Numbered from the stretch's first letter, positions 41,645-49,314 are shown. The stretch: DNA of 64,000 nt from Nocardioides currus (GCF_003057875.1 NZ_PYXZ01000006.1:62001-126000), one strand, 5' to 3'. Notes: generated from the letters alone by a model not told the origin. Program-made: numbers and translations.

Positions 41645-42484
41645 TCAGTCCTGCTCGAGCGAGGCCCGCAGCTGGGCGAGCGTCTTGGTGAGCAGCCGGG
41701 AGACGTGCATCTGCGAGACCCCGATCTCCTCGGCGATCTGCGACTGCGTCATGTTCTTGAAGAAGCGGAGCAGCAGGATCCGCTTCTCCCGCGGTCCGAG
41801 CCCTTCCAGCAGCGGCTTGATCGACTCCCGGATCTCGACGTGCTCGAGGTTGTGGTCGTCGACGCCGAGCGAGTCGAGGAGGCTGGGCGGTCCGTCGTCG
41901 GAGCTGTCGCTGGTGTCGAGGCTGAGCGTGGAGTAGGCGTTGCTCGACTCCATCCCCTCGATGATCTCCTCGACGCTGCATCCGATCGCCTCGGCGAGCT
42001 CGCGCGGCGTGGGGGAGCGGCCGAGCTTCTGGGTCAGCTCCGCGGTCGCGGAGGTGATCTGCATCCGCAGCTCCTGCAACCGGCGCGGGACGCGGATGGC
42101 CCAGCCCTTGTCGCGGAAGTAGCGCTTGATCTCGCCGATGATGGTGGGGGTGGCGTACGTCGAGAACTCGACGCCGCGGTCGGTCTCGAACCGGTCGACG
42201 GCCTTGATGAGGCCGATGGTGCCGACCTGCACGAGGTCCTCGTGCGGCTCGCCGCGGTTGCGGAAGCGTCGGGCGCAGTGCTCGACGAGAGGAAGGTGCA
42301 GCCGCACCAGGTCCTCGCGCGCGGTCGTCCGCTCGGCCTGCGACGCCTCCTCGTCACGGAAGGTCGCGAAGAACGCCGCGCTGCGCTGGCGCGTGATCTC
42401 GATCTTGGTGAGCTCCACTGGCGCGTCGTCGGCGGCCTCCGTGCCGCCCATCGCCGCGCCGTCCCCCGTCGCGTCCTGAGTCAT
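41645..42484 (-). CDS. sigF: RNA polymerase sigma factor SigF (SigB/F/G family)
   Basis: A 279-aa sigma-70-family factor of the SigF/SigB group, with region 2 (EDLVQVGTIGLIKAVDRFE, FSTYATPTIIGEIKRYFRDK), region 3 (RSPTPRELAEAIGCSVEEI) and region 4 (LGPREKRILLLRFFKNMTQS, QMHVSRLL). It directs general-stress genes. The ATG at 42484 is one base after the rsbW stop; GTG 42499 is an alternative that would overlap rsbW. It is the second gene of an rsbW-sigF operon, the usual order for anti-sigma and sigma. Confidence 0.92.
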   Translation of the reverse strand: MTQDATGDGAAMGGTEAADDAPVELTKIEITRQRSAAFFATFRDEEASQAERTTAREDLVRLHLPLVEHCARRFRNRGEPHEDLVQVGTIGLIKAVDRFETDRGVEFSTYATPTIIGEIKRYFRDKGWAIRVPRRLQELRMQITSATAELTQKLGRSPTPRELAEAIGCSVEEIIEGMESSNAYSTLSLDTSDSSDDGPPSLLDSLGVDDHNLEHVEIRESIKPLLEGLGPREKRILLLRFFKNMTQSQIAEEIGVSQMHVSRLLTKTLAQLRASLEQD

Positions 42485-42485
42485 C

Positions 42486-42935
42486 TCAGAGCTCTGCACC
42501 TGCCGACTGCGCAGGGGCCTCGCCGGCCAACTGCGAGGTCATGGTGAACCTGACCCTGAAGGTGCCGCCCCCCGAGTCGACCGAGGCATCGTCGGCGAGG
42601 GTGTCGAGCACCTGCCAGGCGAAGCTCTCGAGGTCCGGCTCCGGATCGTCGATCGCCTCGGTCGAGACCTCGATTGTCATGGTGCGATCGCCGAGGTGGA
42701 AGCGCGCCGTGATGTCGGCGTCGGGGTCGGCCGCGGGCAGCACCAGTGCGCCGGCCTCGCCGACCGCGATGCGCAGGTCCTCGATGTCGTCGATGGTGAA
42801 GTCGAGCCGGGCCGCCAGGGCGGCCGTGGTCGTGCGGAGCACGGAGGCGTAGGCGCCGCTGGAGGGCAGCCGGAGCTCGACGTCGGCGCGCGCGAGGTCG
42901 CGCGTCGCGCTCGCGTCGCTGGTGGGGGCACTCAC
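42486..42935 (-). CDS. Anti-sigma factor RsbW/UsfX-like
   Basis: A 149-aa HATPase-fold protein upstream of sigF and coupled to it. The ATPase-like segment DDIEDLRIAVGEAGALVL corresponds to the N-box helix, but the usual Mg-binding Asn is not evident. The same is seen in mycobacterial UsfX, suggesting binding of SigF without strong kinase activity. The GTG at 42935 is preferred; the open frame continues to a GTG at 42992, but the added residues are His-rich and unlike the family. A TAGTGT -10 (complement of 42989-42994) lies upstream. No anti-anti-sigma gene is in the window. Confidence 0.82.
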   Translation of the reverse strand: MSAPTSDASATRDLARADVELRLPSSGAYASVLRTTTAALAARLDFTIDDIEDLRIAVGEAGALVLPAADPDADITARFHLGDRTMTIEVSTEAIDDPEPDLESFAWQVLDTLADDASVDSGGGTFRVRFTMTSQLAGEAPAQSAGAEL

Positions 42936-42997
42936 AGTCTGCGTCCCGTTCTCGAAGTGGGCGTCCACGTGGTGGCGGTGTGCGCCACACACTAACC

Positions 42998-43029
42998 GGG
43001 GCCGGTCCCTCGGTGGAGGAACCGGCCCC
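42998..43029 (-). terminator. Hairpin upstream of the rsbW-sigF promoter
   Basis: GGGGCCGGT (42998-43006) pairs perfectly with ACCGGCCCC (43021-43029), and an inner CCTC/GAGG continues the stem after one mismatch. It lies right before the rsbW promoter and may stop read-through from sodN, 160 bp further upstream on the same strand. Confidence 0.6.
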
Positions 43030-43119
43030 GATCGAGCAGGAGGTACTGGTCGAAGCCCAGGCCCTCCTTGTCTCGATCGCTCAAGAAGGGCTGAACGAAG
43101 TTCAGGCCTGCGTACGTCC

Positions 43120-43141
43120 GCGCTTCGCTTCGCTCAGCGCG
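43120..43141. repeat. Degenerate copy of the GAGCGAAGCGA repeat
   Basis: On the complement, GCGCTGAGCGAAGCGAAGCG shows the GAGCGAAGCGA core seen at 8738-8750, 8789-8809 and 23921-23941. It sits in the 150-bp stretch between the sodN terminator and the rsbW hairpin. Confidence 0.55.
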
Positions 43142-43154
43142 TCCTCGAGACCAG

Positions 43155-43196
43155 AAGGCGTGAGCCAGGCGGCTCCGCCGCTCTGGCTCACGCCTT
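43155..43196 (-). terminator. sodN terminator hairpin
   Basis: AAGGCGTGAGCCAG (43155-43168) pairs perfectly over 14 bp with 43183-43196, with a second short GCGGC/GCCGC stem in the loop. The stem includes the sodN stop codon and last codons, so termination begins within the coding end. Confidence 0.75.
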
Positions 43197-43589
43197 CTTG
43201 GTCTCCCAGAAGATCTCCGCGATCTCGTCGATCTTGGCGAGCAGCTCGTCGGCCTTGCCGGCGTCGAGCTCGCCCTTGGTGCCGCTCGCGCCGGCCAGCT
43301 TGGTGGCCTCGTTCACGAGCGTGTGGAGCTGGGGGTACTTCTCGAAGTGCGGGGGCTTGAAGTAGTCGGTCCACAGCACCCACAGGTGGTGCTTGACCAG
43401 CTCGGAGCGCTGCTCCTTGATCAGGATCGCGCGGGTGCGGAAGTCGGGGTCGTCGTTGTCGGCGACCTTGGCGATGATGGCCTTGATCGACTCCGCCTCG
43501 ATGCGCGCCTGGGCCGGGTCGTAGACGCCGCACGGCAGGTCGCAGTGCGCCGACACGTCGATGGTGGGTGCGAAGAGCTGGTGGAACAT
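43188..43589 (-). CDS. sodN: Nickel superoxide dismutase
   Basis: A 133-aa Ni-type SOD that dismutates superoxide in the cytoplasm. The nickel hook is HCDLPCGVYDP at residues 15-25, preceded by a 14-residue propeptide (MFHQLFAPTIDVSA) that must be removed so that His15 becomes the N-terminal ligand; Cys16 and Cys20 supply thiolates. The rest is the four-helix bundle. A GAGAGG site lies 6 nt before the ATG at 43589. The processing protease gene sodX is divergent, 52 bp away. A terminator overlaps its 3' end. Confidence 0.95.
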   Translation of the reverse strand: MFHQLFAPTIDVSAHCDLPCGVYDPAQARIEAESIKAIIAKVADNDDPDFRTRAILIKEQRSELVKHHLWVLWTDYFKPPHFEKYPQLHTLVNEATKLAGASGTKGELDAGKADELLAKIDEIAEIFWETKKA

Positions 43590-43607
43590 CGCAGTCCTCT
43601 CAGGTAG

Positions 43608-43619
43608 GTGAGATCTCAC
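43608..43619. promoter_or_regulatory. Perfect palindrome between sodN and sodX
   Basis: GTGAGATCTCAC is a perfect 12-bp palindrome in the 52-bp sodN/sodX gap, suited to a dimeric regulator acting on both genes. It does not resemble the Nur operator (TTGCAA halves) known for streptomycete sodF. Confidence 0.5.
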
Positions 43620-43641
43620 GTTCGCTGCGACACTACTCCGC

Positions 43642-43992
43642 GTGAAGAGGTCGGCCGATCGGGGTTCCACCCGCAGGGGTGCCCGCTACGGGATGGCCCT
43701 GGTCCACGGGCGTTCGATGGAGCCCACGCTGCGCGACGGCGACCGGTTGCTCGTGTCGTACGCCGCTGCGCCGGCCGCCGACGCGGTGGTGCTCGCGCGG
43801 TTCGCGGACGGCACGGTGGCCGTGAAGCGCGCCGTCGAGCGCCGAACGCTGCGCACCGGCGGACCGGGCTGGTGGCTGCTCAGCGACAACCCCGACGAGG
43901 GCGTCGACTCGCGCCACCGCGGTCCCGTCGAGGACGGGTCGGTGCTGGGCGTCGTCCGGCTGCGACTGTGGCCCTCCCCACGCCGGATCTGA
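43642..43992 (+). CDS. sodX: Ni-SOD maturation protease SodX (S26 family)
   Basis: A 116-aa S26-family peptidase that probably trims the SodN propeptide. The catalytic serine S25 lies in GRSMEPTLRDGD and the lysine K62 in VAVKRAV, giving the Ser/Lys dyad; no transmembrane anchor is visible, as expected for a cytoplasmic maturation enzyme. It is divergent from sodN. The GTG at 43642 begins VKRSADRGS; a GACACT hexamer ends 7 nt upstream, so translation may be leaderless. Function is inferred from family and position. Confidence 0.88.
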   Translation: MKRSADRGSTRRGARYGMALVHGRSMEPTLRDGDRLLVSYAAAPAADAVVLARFADGTVAVKRAVERRTLRTGGPGWWLLSDNPDEGVDSRHRGPVEDGSVLGVVRLRLWPSPRRI

Positions 43993-44017
43993 GCCCGCGT
44001 GGGACACCCCCGGACGG

Positions 44018-44041
44018 GTGATCCGTCTGTGGAAGGATCAC
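44018..44041 (+). promoter_or_regulatory. Inverted repeat over the malic-enzyme ribosome-binding site
   Basis: GTGATCC (44018-44024) and GGATCAC (44035-44041) are perfect inverted repeats with a 10-nt centre. The downstream arm overlaps the AAGGA ribosome-binding site of the malic enzyme, so an RNA hairpin could mask it; as DNA it could equally be an operator. Confidence 0.4.
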
Positions 44042-44045
44042 GGAC

Positions 44046-45224
44046 ATGGATCCGGAGCCCCACCCCCACGCCGGTGACCCCGTCTTCGACCTGCACCTCG
44101 GCGGGAAGATGGAGACGGTCTCGACGGTCGAGCTGACCGGTCGCGACGAGCTGTCACTGGCCTACACGCCCGGCGTCGCCCGCGTCTGCGAGGCCATCGC
44201 CGCCGACCCGGGCATGACCCAGCACTACACGTGGGTTCCCAACGTCGTGGCCGTCGTCACCGACGGCACGGCGGTCCTCGGCCTCGGCGACATCGGCCCG
44301 GCCGCGGCCATGCCGGTGATGGAGGGCAAGGCCGTGCTGTTCAAGCAGTTCGGCGGCGTCGATGCGGTGCCGATCTGCCTGGCGACCACCGACGTCGAGG
44401 AGATCATCGAGACGGTCGAGCGGCTCGCCCCCAGCTTCGGCGGCATCAACCTCGAGGACATCTCGGCCCCCCGCTGCTTCGAGATCGAGGAGCGGCTCAA
44501 GGCCAGCCTCGACATCCCCGTCTTCCACGACGACCAGCACGGCACCGCCGTGGTCGCGCTCGCCGCCCTCGTCAACGCCCTGCGCCTCACCGGTCGCGAC
44601 CCGGGGGAGACCCGCGTGGTCATCTCCGGGGCGGGCGCGGCCGGTGTCGCGATCGCCAAGATCCTCATCGGCGCCGGGATCGTCGACATCGCGGTCACCG
44701 ACCGCCGGGGCGTCGTGAGCTCCGACCGCACCGACCTGACCCCGGTCAAGAAGGAGCTCGCCGAGCTGACGGCCGACCGCACGGGGCGCACCGGCACGCT
44801 GGCCGAGGCGATGGACGGCGCCGACGTCTACCTCGGGGTCTCCGGGGGCACCGTGCCCGAGGAGATCGTCGCGACGATGGCTCCCGACGCGATCATCTTC
44901 GCGATGGCCAACCCGACGCCCGAGGTCCACCCCGACGTGGCGCACAAGTACGCCCGCGTCGTCGCCACCGGCCGCTCCGACTTCCCCAACCAGATCAACA
45001 ACGTGCTGGCGTTCCCGGGGATCTTCCGCGGGGCCTTCGACGTCCACGCGACCGCGATCACCGAGAACATGAAGCTCGCGGCCGCGACCGCTCTCGCCGA
45101 CCTCGTCGGTGACGACCTGTCCGAGGACCTCGTGATCCCGTCGCCGTTCGACCCACGGGTGCCCGGCGCCGTACGCGAGGCCGTGGCCGCCGCCGCCCGC
45201 CGTGACGGGGTCGCGCGCCGCTGA
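44046..45224 (+). CDS. NAD(P)-dependent malic enzyme
   Basis: A 392-aa malic enzyme that decarboxylates malate to pyruvate. It has the YTPGVARVCEAIA motif, LGLGDIGPAAAMPVMEGKA, FHDDQHGTAVV and a Rossmann ISGAGAAGVAIAKIL segment, with NPTPEVHPD and SDFPNQINNVL near the end. It is the short form without the phosphotransacetylase-like domain found in MaeB. GGAAGGA lies 8 nt before the ATG at 44046. Cofactor preference cannot be fixed by eye. An inverted repeat overlaps its ribosome-binding site. Confidence 0.93.
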   Translation: MDPEPHPHAGDPVFDLHLGGKMETVSTVELTGRDELSLAYTPGVARVCEAIAADPGMTQHYTWVPNVVAVVTDGTAVLGLGDIGPAAAMPVMEGKAVLFKQFGGVDAVPICLATTDVEEIIETVERLAPSFGGINLEDISAPRCFEIEERLKASLDIPVFHDDQHGTAVVALAALVNALRLTGRDPGETRVVISGAGAAGVAIAKILIGAGIVDIAVTDRRGVVSSDRTDLTPVKKELAELTADRTGRTGTLAEAMDGADVYLGVSGGTVPEEIVATMAPDAIIFAMANPTPEVHPDVAHKYARVVATGRSDFPNQINNVLAFPGIFRGAFDVHATAITENMKLAAATALADLVGDDLSEDLVIPSPFDPRVPGAVREAVAAAARRDGVARR

Positions 45225-45231
45225 GGACCGC

Positions 45232-46272
45232 TCAGAGCTCGCCGAAGGTCGTGTAGCCGGAGTAGAAGTCGTTGTCCCAGACGAAGCCGGTGAACGACAT
45301 GCCGATGGTCTGGTCGAGGCCCTCGACGTGGTGCCACCAGCCGACGGGGATGAACAGCGCCTCACCGGGGCCGATGGTCACCTCGTGGACCGCGGGTCGG
45401 TCGTCGTGCGCCGGTCCGGCGGGCAGGTCGGCGGTGGTCCAGTCGCTGTAGCAGTGCTGGCTGTTGCGCATCAGGGGCGTGTCGTGGCTGGCGACGAGGC
45501 GGACCCGCTTGCGGCCCTGCAGCTGCAGCAGCAGGTTGTTGGTCAGGTCGTGGTGCCAGGGCGTCACCGTGCCGCGCGGCCCGATCCAGATGAAGCCGTC
45601 GCGCGGCGAGCCGGGGGCGAGGATGCCCGGGATCTCGCCGACGTCCTCGCGCAGCGGCTCGAACGCCTCGCGGTTGTCCTCCGCGTTGTTGGCGGTGACG
45701 TAGAAGTCGTTGGTCGGCTCGGGGTTGCGGAGCCGCTCGGCGATCTCGGAGAAGGGCCGCGACGTGCGCAGCGACGGTGACTGCACCTCGTAGTCGGGGA
45801 TGCTCTCGCGGTTCCACTGCACCCGCACCGGGGTGTCGCCGAGCCGCTCGGCGATCCCGTCGAGCGTCCAGCTGCTCCGGGCCGCCCAGTCGTCGACGAG
45901 GCCGCGGAGCACGGCGGGCCGGTGGGCGGCGTAGTGGTGGCGCAGCACGTCGTCGGGATCAGGTCGGTCCAGCACCGGCACGGTCAGGGCGTCGGGGACC
46001 AGCGCGGCGAGACGAGCGCGGTTGTGGAGCACCCACCTCGTCTTGGTCAGCCGCTCGCGGATCGGCGCCGCCCCCTGGAGGTAGGGGCTGGCCTGCGCCA
46101 GCGCGATCTCCGCCTCGACCAGGTGCAGCGGCTCGCCGGTCTGCCGCACGACCTCGTGGGCCAGGGCAGCCGGGTCGAACCCGCCGAGCAGCGTGTAGGC
46201 GAGCCAGCGCCGGAACTCGTCGGAGCGGAGGTAGGGCGAGTCAGTCGCCACGGTCTGCGTGTCGCTGTCCAT
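45232..46272 (-). CDS. Cupin-like (JmjC-type) Fe/2-oxoglutarate oxygenase
   Basis: A 346-aa protein with a C-terminal cupin_8/JmjC-like double-stranded beta helix: WHHDLTNN supplies the HxD iron ligands and VGWWHHVEGLD the distal histidine. Such enzymes hydroxylate proteins or small molecules using 2-oxoglutarate. The N-terminal 120 residues form a helical domain (SDEFRRWLAYTLLGG, then LAHEVVRQTGE) of unknown role. TAGGAT (complement of 46281-46286) ends 8 nt before ATG 46272. The target is unknown. Confidence 0.82.
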   Translation of the reverse strand: MDSDTQTVATDSPYLRSDEFRRWLAYTLLGGFDPAALAHEVVRQTGEPLHLVEAEIALAQASPYLQGAAPIRERLTKTRWVLHNRARLAALVPDALTVPVLDRPDPDDVLRHHYAAHRPAVLRGLVDDWAARSSWTLDGIAERLGDTPVRVQWNRESIPDYEVQSPSLRTSRPFSEIAERLRNPEPTNDFYVTANNAEDNREAFEPLREDVGEIPGILAPGSPRDGFIWIGPRGTVTPWHHDLTNNLLLQLQGRKRVRLVASHDTPLMRNSQHCYSDWTTADLPAGPAHDDRPAVHEVTIGPGEALFIPVGWWHHVEGLDQTIGMSFTGFVWDNDFYSGYTTFGEL

Positions 46273-46280
46273 GGCCACGG

Positions 46281-46315
46281 ATCCTACGGGCGGTTGTGTC
46301 GGCACTCGCTAGGGT
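46281..46315. promoter_or_regulatory. Divergent leaderless promoters, cupin / oxidoreductase
   Basis: TAGGAT on the complement (46281-46286) lies 8 nt before the ATG at 46272, and TAGGGT (46310-46315) 7 nt before the ATG at 46323. The start codons are only 50 bp apart, so the promoters overlap. Confidence 0.6.
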
Positions 46316-46322
46316 CGGTGAC

Positions 46323-47291
46323 ATGTTCGCTGTGTACGCCGAGTCCTTCTCCTCCGACGACCCGTTGTCCGGCCTCGTGGTCGGCGAACGGCCCGACCCG
46401 ACGGTCCCCGACGGCTGGACGACCGTGACCGTGAAGGCGGCGAGCCTGAACCACCACGACCTCTGGTCGCTGCGCGGGGTCGGCCTCAAGCAGGAGTCGC
46501 TGCCGATGATCCTGGGCTGCGACGCGGCCGGACTGGACGAGGACGGCAACGAGGTCGTGGTGCACGCCGTCATCAGCGACCCGGCCTGGCACGGCGACGA
46601 GACCTTCGACCCGAAGCGGTCCCTGCTCTCCGAGCGCCACCAGGGCACCTTCGCCGACCGGGTGGCCGTGCCTCGCGCCAACGTGGTCCCCAAGCCGGCC
46701 TCGCTGAGCTTCGAGGAGGCGGCGTGCCTGCCGACCGCCTGGCTCACCGCCTACCGGATGCTGTTCACACAGGGCGGGCTGAAGGCGGGCGACACGGTCC
46801 TCGTCCAGGGCGCCGGCGGGGGTGTTGCGACCGCCCTGATCACGCTCGCCCGCGCCGGCGGTCTCAAGGTGCTGGCCACGAGCCGCGACGAGGCCAAGCG
46901 GGCCCGCGCGCTCGAGATCGGCGCGCACGACGTCTTCGAGTCCGGTGCCCGGCTGCCGGTCAAGGTGGACGCGGTGATGGAGACGGTCGGCCGCGCGACC
47001 TGGTCCCACTCGATCCGGTCCCTGCGCCCCGGCGGCAAGATCGTCATCAGCGGCACGACCAGCGGGCCCCAGCTCGACGACGCCGAGCTCACCCGCATCT
47101 TCTTCCTCCAGCTGCAGGTCGTCGGCTCCACCATGGGCACGCGCAGCGAGCTCGCCTCCCTCGTCACCATGCTCGACGCCACCGGCACCCGCCCGCTCGT
47201 GGACAGCGTGCTCCCGATGGAGCAGGCGCGCGACGGGTTCGCGGCCATGGCCCAGGGCGAGGTGTTCGGCAAGATCGTGCTGACCCGGTGA
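46323..47291 (+). CDS. Zinc-binding-type alcohol dehydrogenase/quinone oxidoreductase family protein
   Basis: A 322-aa medium-chain dehydrogenase/reductase. The catalytic domain carries NHHDLWSLRGVG and GCDAAG, and the cofactor domain VQGAGGGVATALITLARAGG. The zinc-ligating cysteines of classic alcohol dehydrogenases are absent, which favours a quinone-oxidoreductase-like NADPH enzyme. TAGGGT ends 7 nt before the ATG at 46323, so it is leaderless. It overlaps the next SDR gene by 4 bp and so shares its transcript. The substrate is unknown. Confidence 0.87.
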   Translation: MFAVYAESFSSDDPLSGLVVGERPDPTVPDGWTTVTVKAASLNHHDLWSLRGVGLKQESLPMILGCDAAGLDEDGNEVVVHAVISDPAWHGDETFDPKRSLLSERHQGTFADRVAVPRANVVPKPASLSFEEAACLPTAWLTAYRMLFTQGGLKAGDTVLVQGAGGGVATALITLARAGGLKVLATSRDEAKRARALEIGAHDVFESGARLPVKVDAVMETVGRATWSHSIRSLRPGGKIVISGTTSGPQLDDAELTRIFFLQLQVVGSTMGTRSELASLVTMLDATGTRPLVDSVLPMEQARDGFAAMAQGEVFGKIVLTR

Positions 47292-47986
47292 GCACGCACG
47301 TCCTGACGGGGGCGACGTCGGGCATCGGCGCCGCCCTCGCCCGCGTGCTGGCCGACCGCGGCGACCGGCTCGTGCTCCTCGCCCGCAGCGACGCGAGCGC
47401 CGAGTCCCTGCGGGCCGACTTCCCGCACGCGCAGGTCCTGGTCGCCGACCTCGCCGACCCGGGCACCCTCAACGGCCTCGGTCGCGAGGTCGACGGCTCT
47501 GTCGACTCCCTGCTCCACGTGGCCGGGGTGGTCGAGCTCGCGCCGGTGTCGCGGCTGCGACTGCACGACTGGGAGGAGCAGCTCGCCGTCAACCTGACCT
47601 CGCCGGCCGTGCTCACCCGCGAGCTGCTGCCGCACCTGCGGGAGGGCCGCGGGGTCGTGGTGTTCGTGAACTCGTCGGCCGGCCTGTCGGCGAGCGCCGA
47701 CTGGTCGGCGTACGCCGCGTCCAAGTTCGGCCTGCGCGCCCTCGCCGACGCGCTGCGTGCCGAGGAGGTCGAGCACGGCGTCCGGGTCAGCACCGTCTAC
47801 CCCAGCAGGACCGCCACCCCGATGCAGGAGAAGGTCCACGAGCAGGAAGGACGGACGTACGACGCCTCGCGCTGGATCAGTGCCGAGACCGTGGTCTCGA
47901 CGATCCTGCACGTGCTCGACCTGCCAGCCGACGCGACGATCCCCGACGTGACCGTCCGACCGGTGGTGCCGAGGCCCGGCACCTGA
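47288..47986 (+). CDS. Short-chain dehydrogenase/reductase
   Basis: A 232-aa SDR with the opening THVLTGATSGIGAALARVLA, the VAGV motif, the serine in FVNSSAGLS and YAASKFGLRAL as catalytic pair. The VYPSRTATPM loop follows. The GTG at 47288 overlaps the stop of the upstream MDR gene (GTGA). The two dehydrogenases presumably act in one route. It is convergent with the F420-type gene, 3 bp away. Confidence 0.9.
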   Translation: MSTHVLTGATSGIGAALARVLADRGDRLVLLARSDASAESLRADFPHAQVLVADLADPGTLNGLGREVDGSVDSLLHVAGVVELAPVSRLRLHDWEEQLAVNLTSPAVLTRELLPHLREGRGVVVFVNSSAGLSASADWSAYAASKFGLRALADALRAEEVEHGVRVSTVYPSRTATPMQEKVHEQEGRTYDASRWISAETVVSTILHVLDLPADATIPDVTVRPVVPRPGT

Positions 47987-47989
47987 GGG

Positions 47990-48517
47990 CTAGTCGGACC
48001 GGCCAACCGACTCGAGCACGAAGATCCGCACCTCACGCCCGGAGATCCGCTTGAGGTACTTCTGGTAGCCGCCGTAGATGCCCGCCGAGCGGGCGATCAC
48101 GCGAGCACGCTCGTCCGCGGTCGCCGACCGCGCCAGGACCTTGACCGAGCGGCCGCGATAGCTCACGCTCGCGCGCGGGTCGGCCTCGAGGTTGAACACC
48201 CAGGCCGGCGTCGAGGGCTGCCCGAAGTTGGTGCCCAGCAGGGCCAGGTCGTCGTCGATCGGCACCGAGATGAGGTGGCTGGTGCGGGGCTGGCCGGACT
48301 TGCGCCCGGTGGTCGTCAGGTCGAGCACCGGCAGCCCGGCCAGCAGGTTGGGCGCGCTGTGCCGGCCGCGCGACAGGCGGAGCACGACCGAGTCGATGTG
48401 GCGCAGCGTCCGCGCGAACAGCCATGCCCCCGGGCGGCTGGAGGCGAACGCCGCGACGCGGCGCTGGAGGGCGTTGCCCGGACGGTGGCGATATCCGAGA
48501 TCTGCGGCGAGTCCCAT
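47990..48517 (-). CDS. F420-dependent nitroreductase family (DDN-like)
   Basis: A 175-aa deazaflavin-dependent nitroreductase family protein. The signature GLPVLDLTTTGRKSGQPRTSHLI followed by NFGQPSTPAWVFNLEADPRA is typical of F420-binding split-barrel proteins found in actinobacteria. It probably reduces quinones or related electrophiles with F420H2. The ATG at 48517 has GACGAT 7 nt upstream and no Shine-Dalgarno, consistent with leaderless expression. It is downstream of the TetR gene on the same strand. Confidence 0.88.
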   Translation of the reverse strand: MGLAADLGYRHRPGNALQRRVAAFASSRPGAWLFARTLRHIDSVVLRLSRGRHSAPNLLAGLPVLDLTTTGRKSGQPRTSHLISVPIDDDLALLGTNFGQPSTPAWVFNLEADPRASVSYRGRSVKVLARSATADERARVIARSAGIYGGYQKYLKRISGREVRIFVLESVGRSD

Positions 48518-48540
48518 GCCGGCGATCGTCCCACGCGCGC

Positions 48541-49173
48541 TCAGCGCGGCGAACGCCAGTTGAGCGCGCCGACCATCAACATCCGCAGCTGGGTGCGCGC
48601 CTCCGCCATGATCCGCGCCTCGGCGTCGGGCTCCTCGATGAAGCGCTCGGCCGTGGTGACGACGAACGACACGATCAGGTCGGCCAGCAGGTTGAGGTGG
48701 TCGGTGGAGAACGCGTCGCTGCCCGGCACCCGGGCGACATCGGTCGCGAGCTCGCGGGTGATCAGCTCGATCTCGCGACGGATGGCCGCTCGCACCAGCG
48801 GGGGACCGGCGGTCCGCTCCCGGACGACGAACGTGTAGTGGGAGCGGTGGCTGCGCACGTGGTCGGCGAGGACCGGCAGCGAGCCGTCGATGTAGTCACG
48901 GAACTGCGGGGACCTCAGCCACACCTCGCGCAGCAGCCCGCGCAGCGACTCGAAGCTCTCGTCCACCAGCGCGAGGCCGAGGGACTCGACGGAGTCGAAG
49001 TGCCGGTAGAAGGCCGTCGGCACGATGCCGACCTCCTTGGCGACCTGGCGCAGCGAGATCGCCACCAGGCTGGTGTCGGCGGTCAGGCGCAGGGCGGCGT
49101 CCAGGATGGCGCGCCGCGTCTGCTCCTTGCGCTCCACCCGGGTCCGCGTCACCTCGCTCGTCCCTCCAGCCAC
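48541..49173 (-). CDS. TetR-family regulator, DesT/FadR-like
   Basis: A 210-aa TetR-type repressor with a helix-turn-helix (ISLRQVAKEVGIVPTAFYRHF, about residues 38-58) and a helical ligand domain. It is divergent from the reductase/desaturase operon, whose leader contains AGTGAAC-N4-GTTCACT. That site is very close to the DesT operator of Pseudomonas, where the repressor senses the ratio of unsaturated to saturated acyl-CoA. By position and operator I propose the same role. The GTG at 49173 follows TACGAT by 7 nt and so is leaderless. Confidence 0.85.
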   Translation of the reverse strand: MAGGTSEVTRTRVERKEQTRRAILDAALRLTADTSLVAISLRQVAKEVGIVPTAFYRHFDSVESLGLALVDESFESLRGLLREVWLRSPQFRDYIDGSLPVLADHVRSHRSHYTFVVRERTAGPPLVRAAIRREIELITRELATDVARVPGSDAFSTDHLNLLADLIVSFVVTTAERFIEEPDAEARIMAEARTQLRMLMVGALNWRSPR

Positions 49174-49244
49174 GTCCGCGATCGTAGACGAGACCGTTCG
49201 GTGGACAGGTGTGCACGCGTGGTGCGGATCACGGCGGGTCGCGC

Positions 49245-49274
49245 TTGACCGTCGGCGGCGACTCGGGGCAGGCT
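49245..49274 (+). promoter_or_regulatory. Promoter of the reductase-desaturase operon
   Basis: TTGACC (49245-49250), an 18-bp spacer and CAGGCT (49269-49274) form a sigma-70-type promoter. The predicted transcription start falls at the left edge of the inverted repeat at 49278-49295, the right place for repression. Confidence 0.6.
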
Positions 49275-49277
49275 TTG

Positions 49278-49295
49278 AGTGAACAAGCGTTCACT
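49278..49295. promoter_or_regulatory. DesT-like operator
   Basis: AGTGAAC-AAGC-GTTCACT has perfect 7-bp arms and an AAGC centre. Read on the other strand, the centre is GCTT, as in the DesT sites of pseudomonads described in the literature. It lies between the -10 and the ribosome-binding site of the operon. Confidence 0.7.
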
Positions 49296-49314
49296 GAAAG
49301 GGAAGGTGATCCGG

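Noticed and set aside
42936..42992. His-rich N-terminal extension of RsbW
   Set aside because: It lies directly after the -10 hexamer, so it would have almost no leader, and the residues are unlike RsbW/UsfX; GTG 42935 is better.
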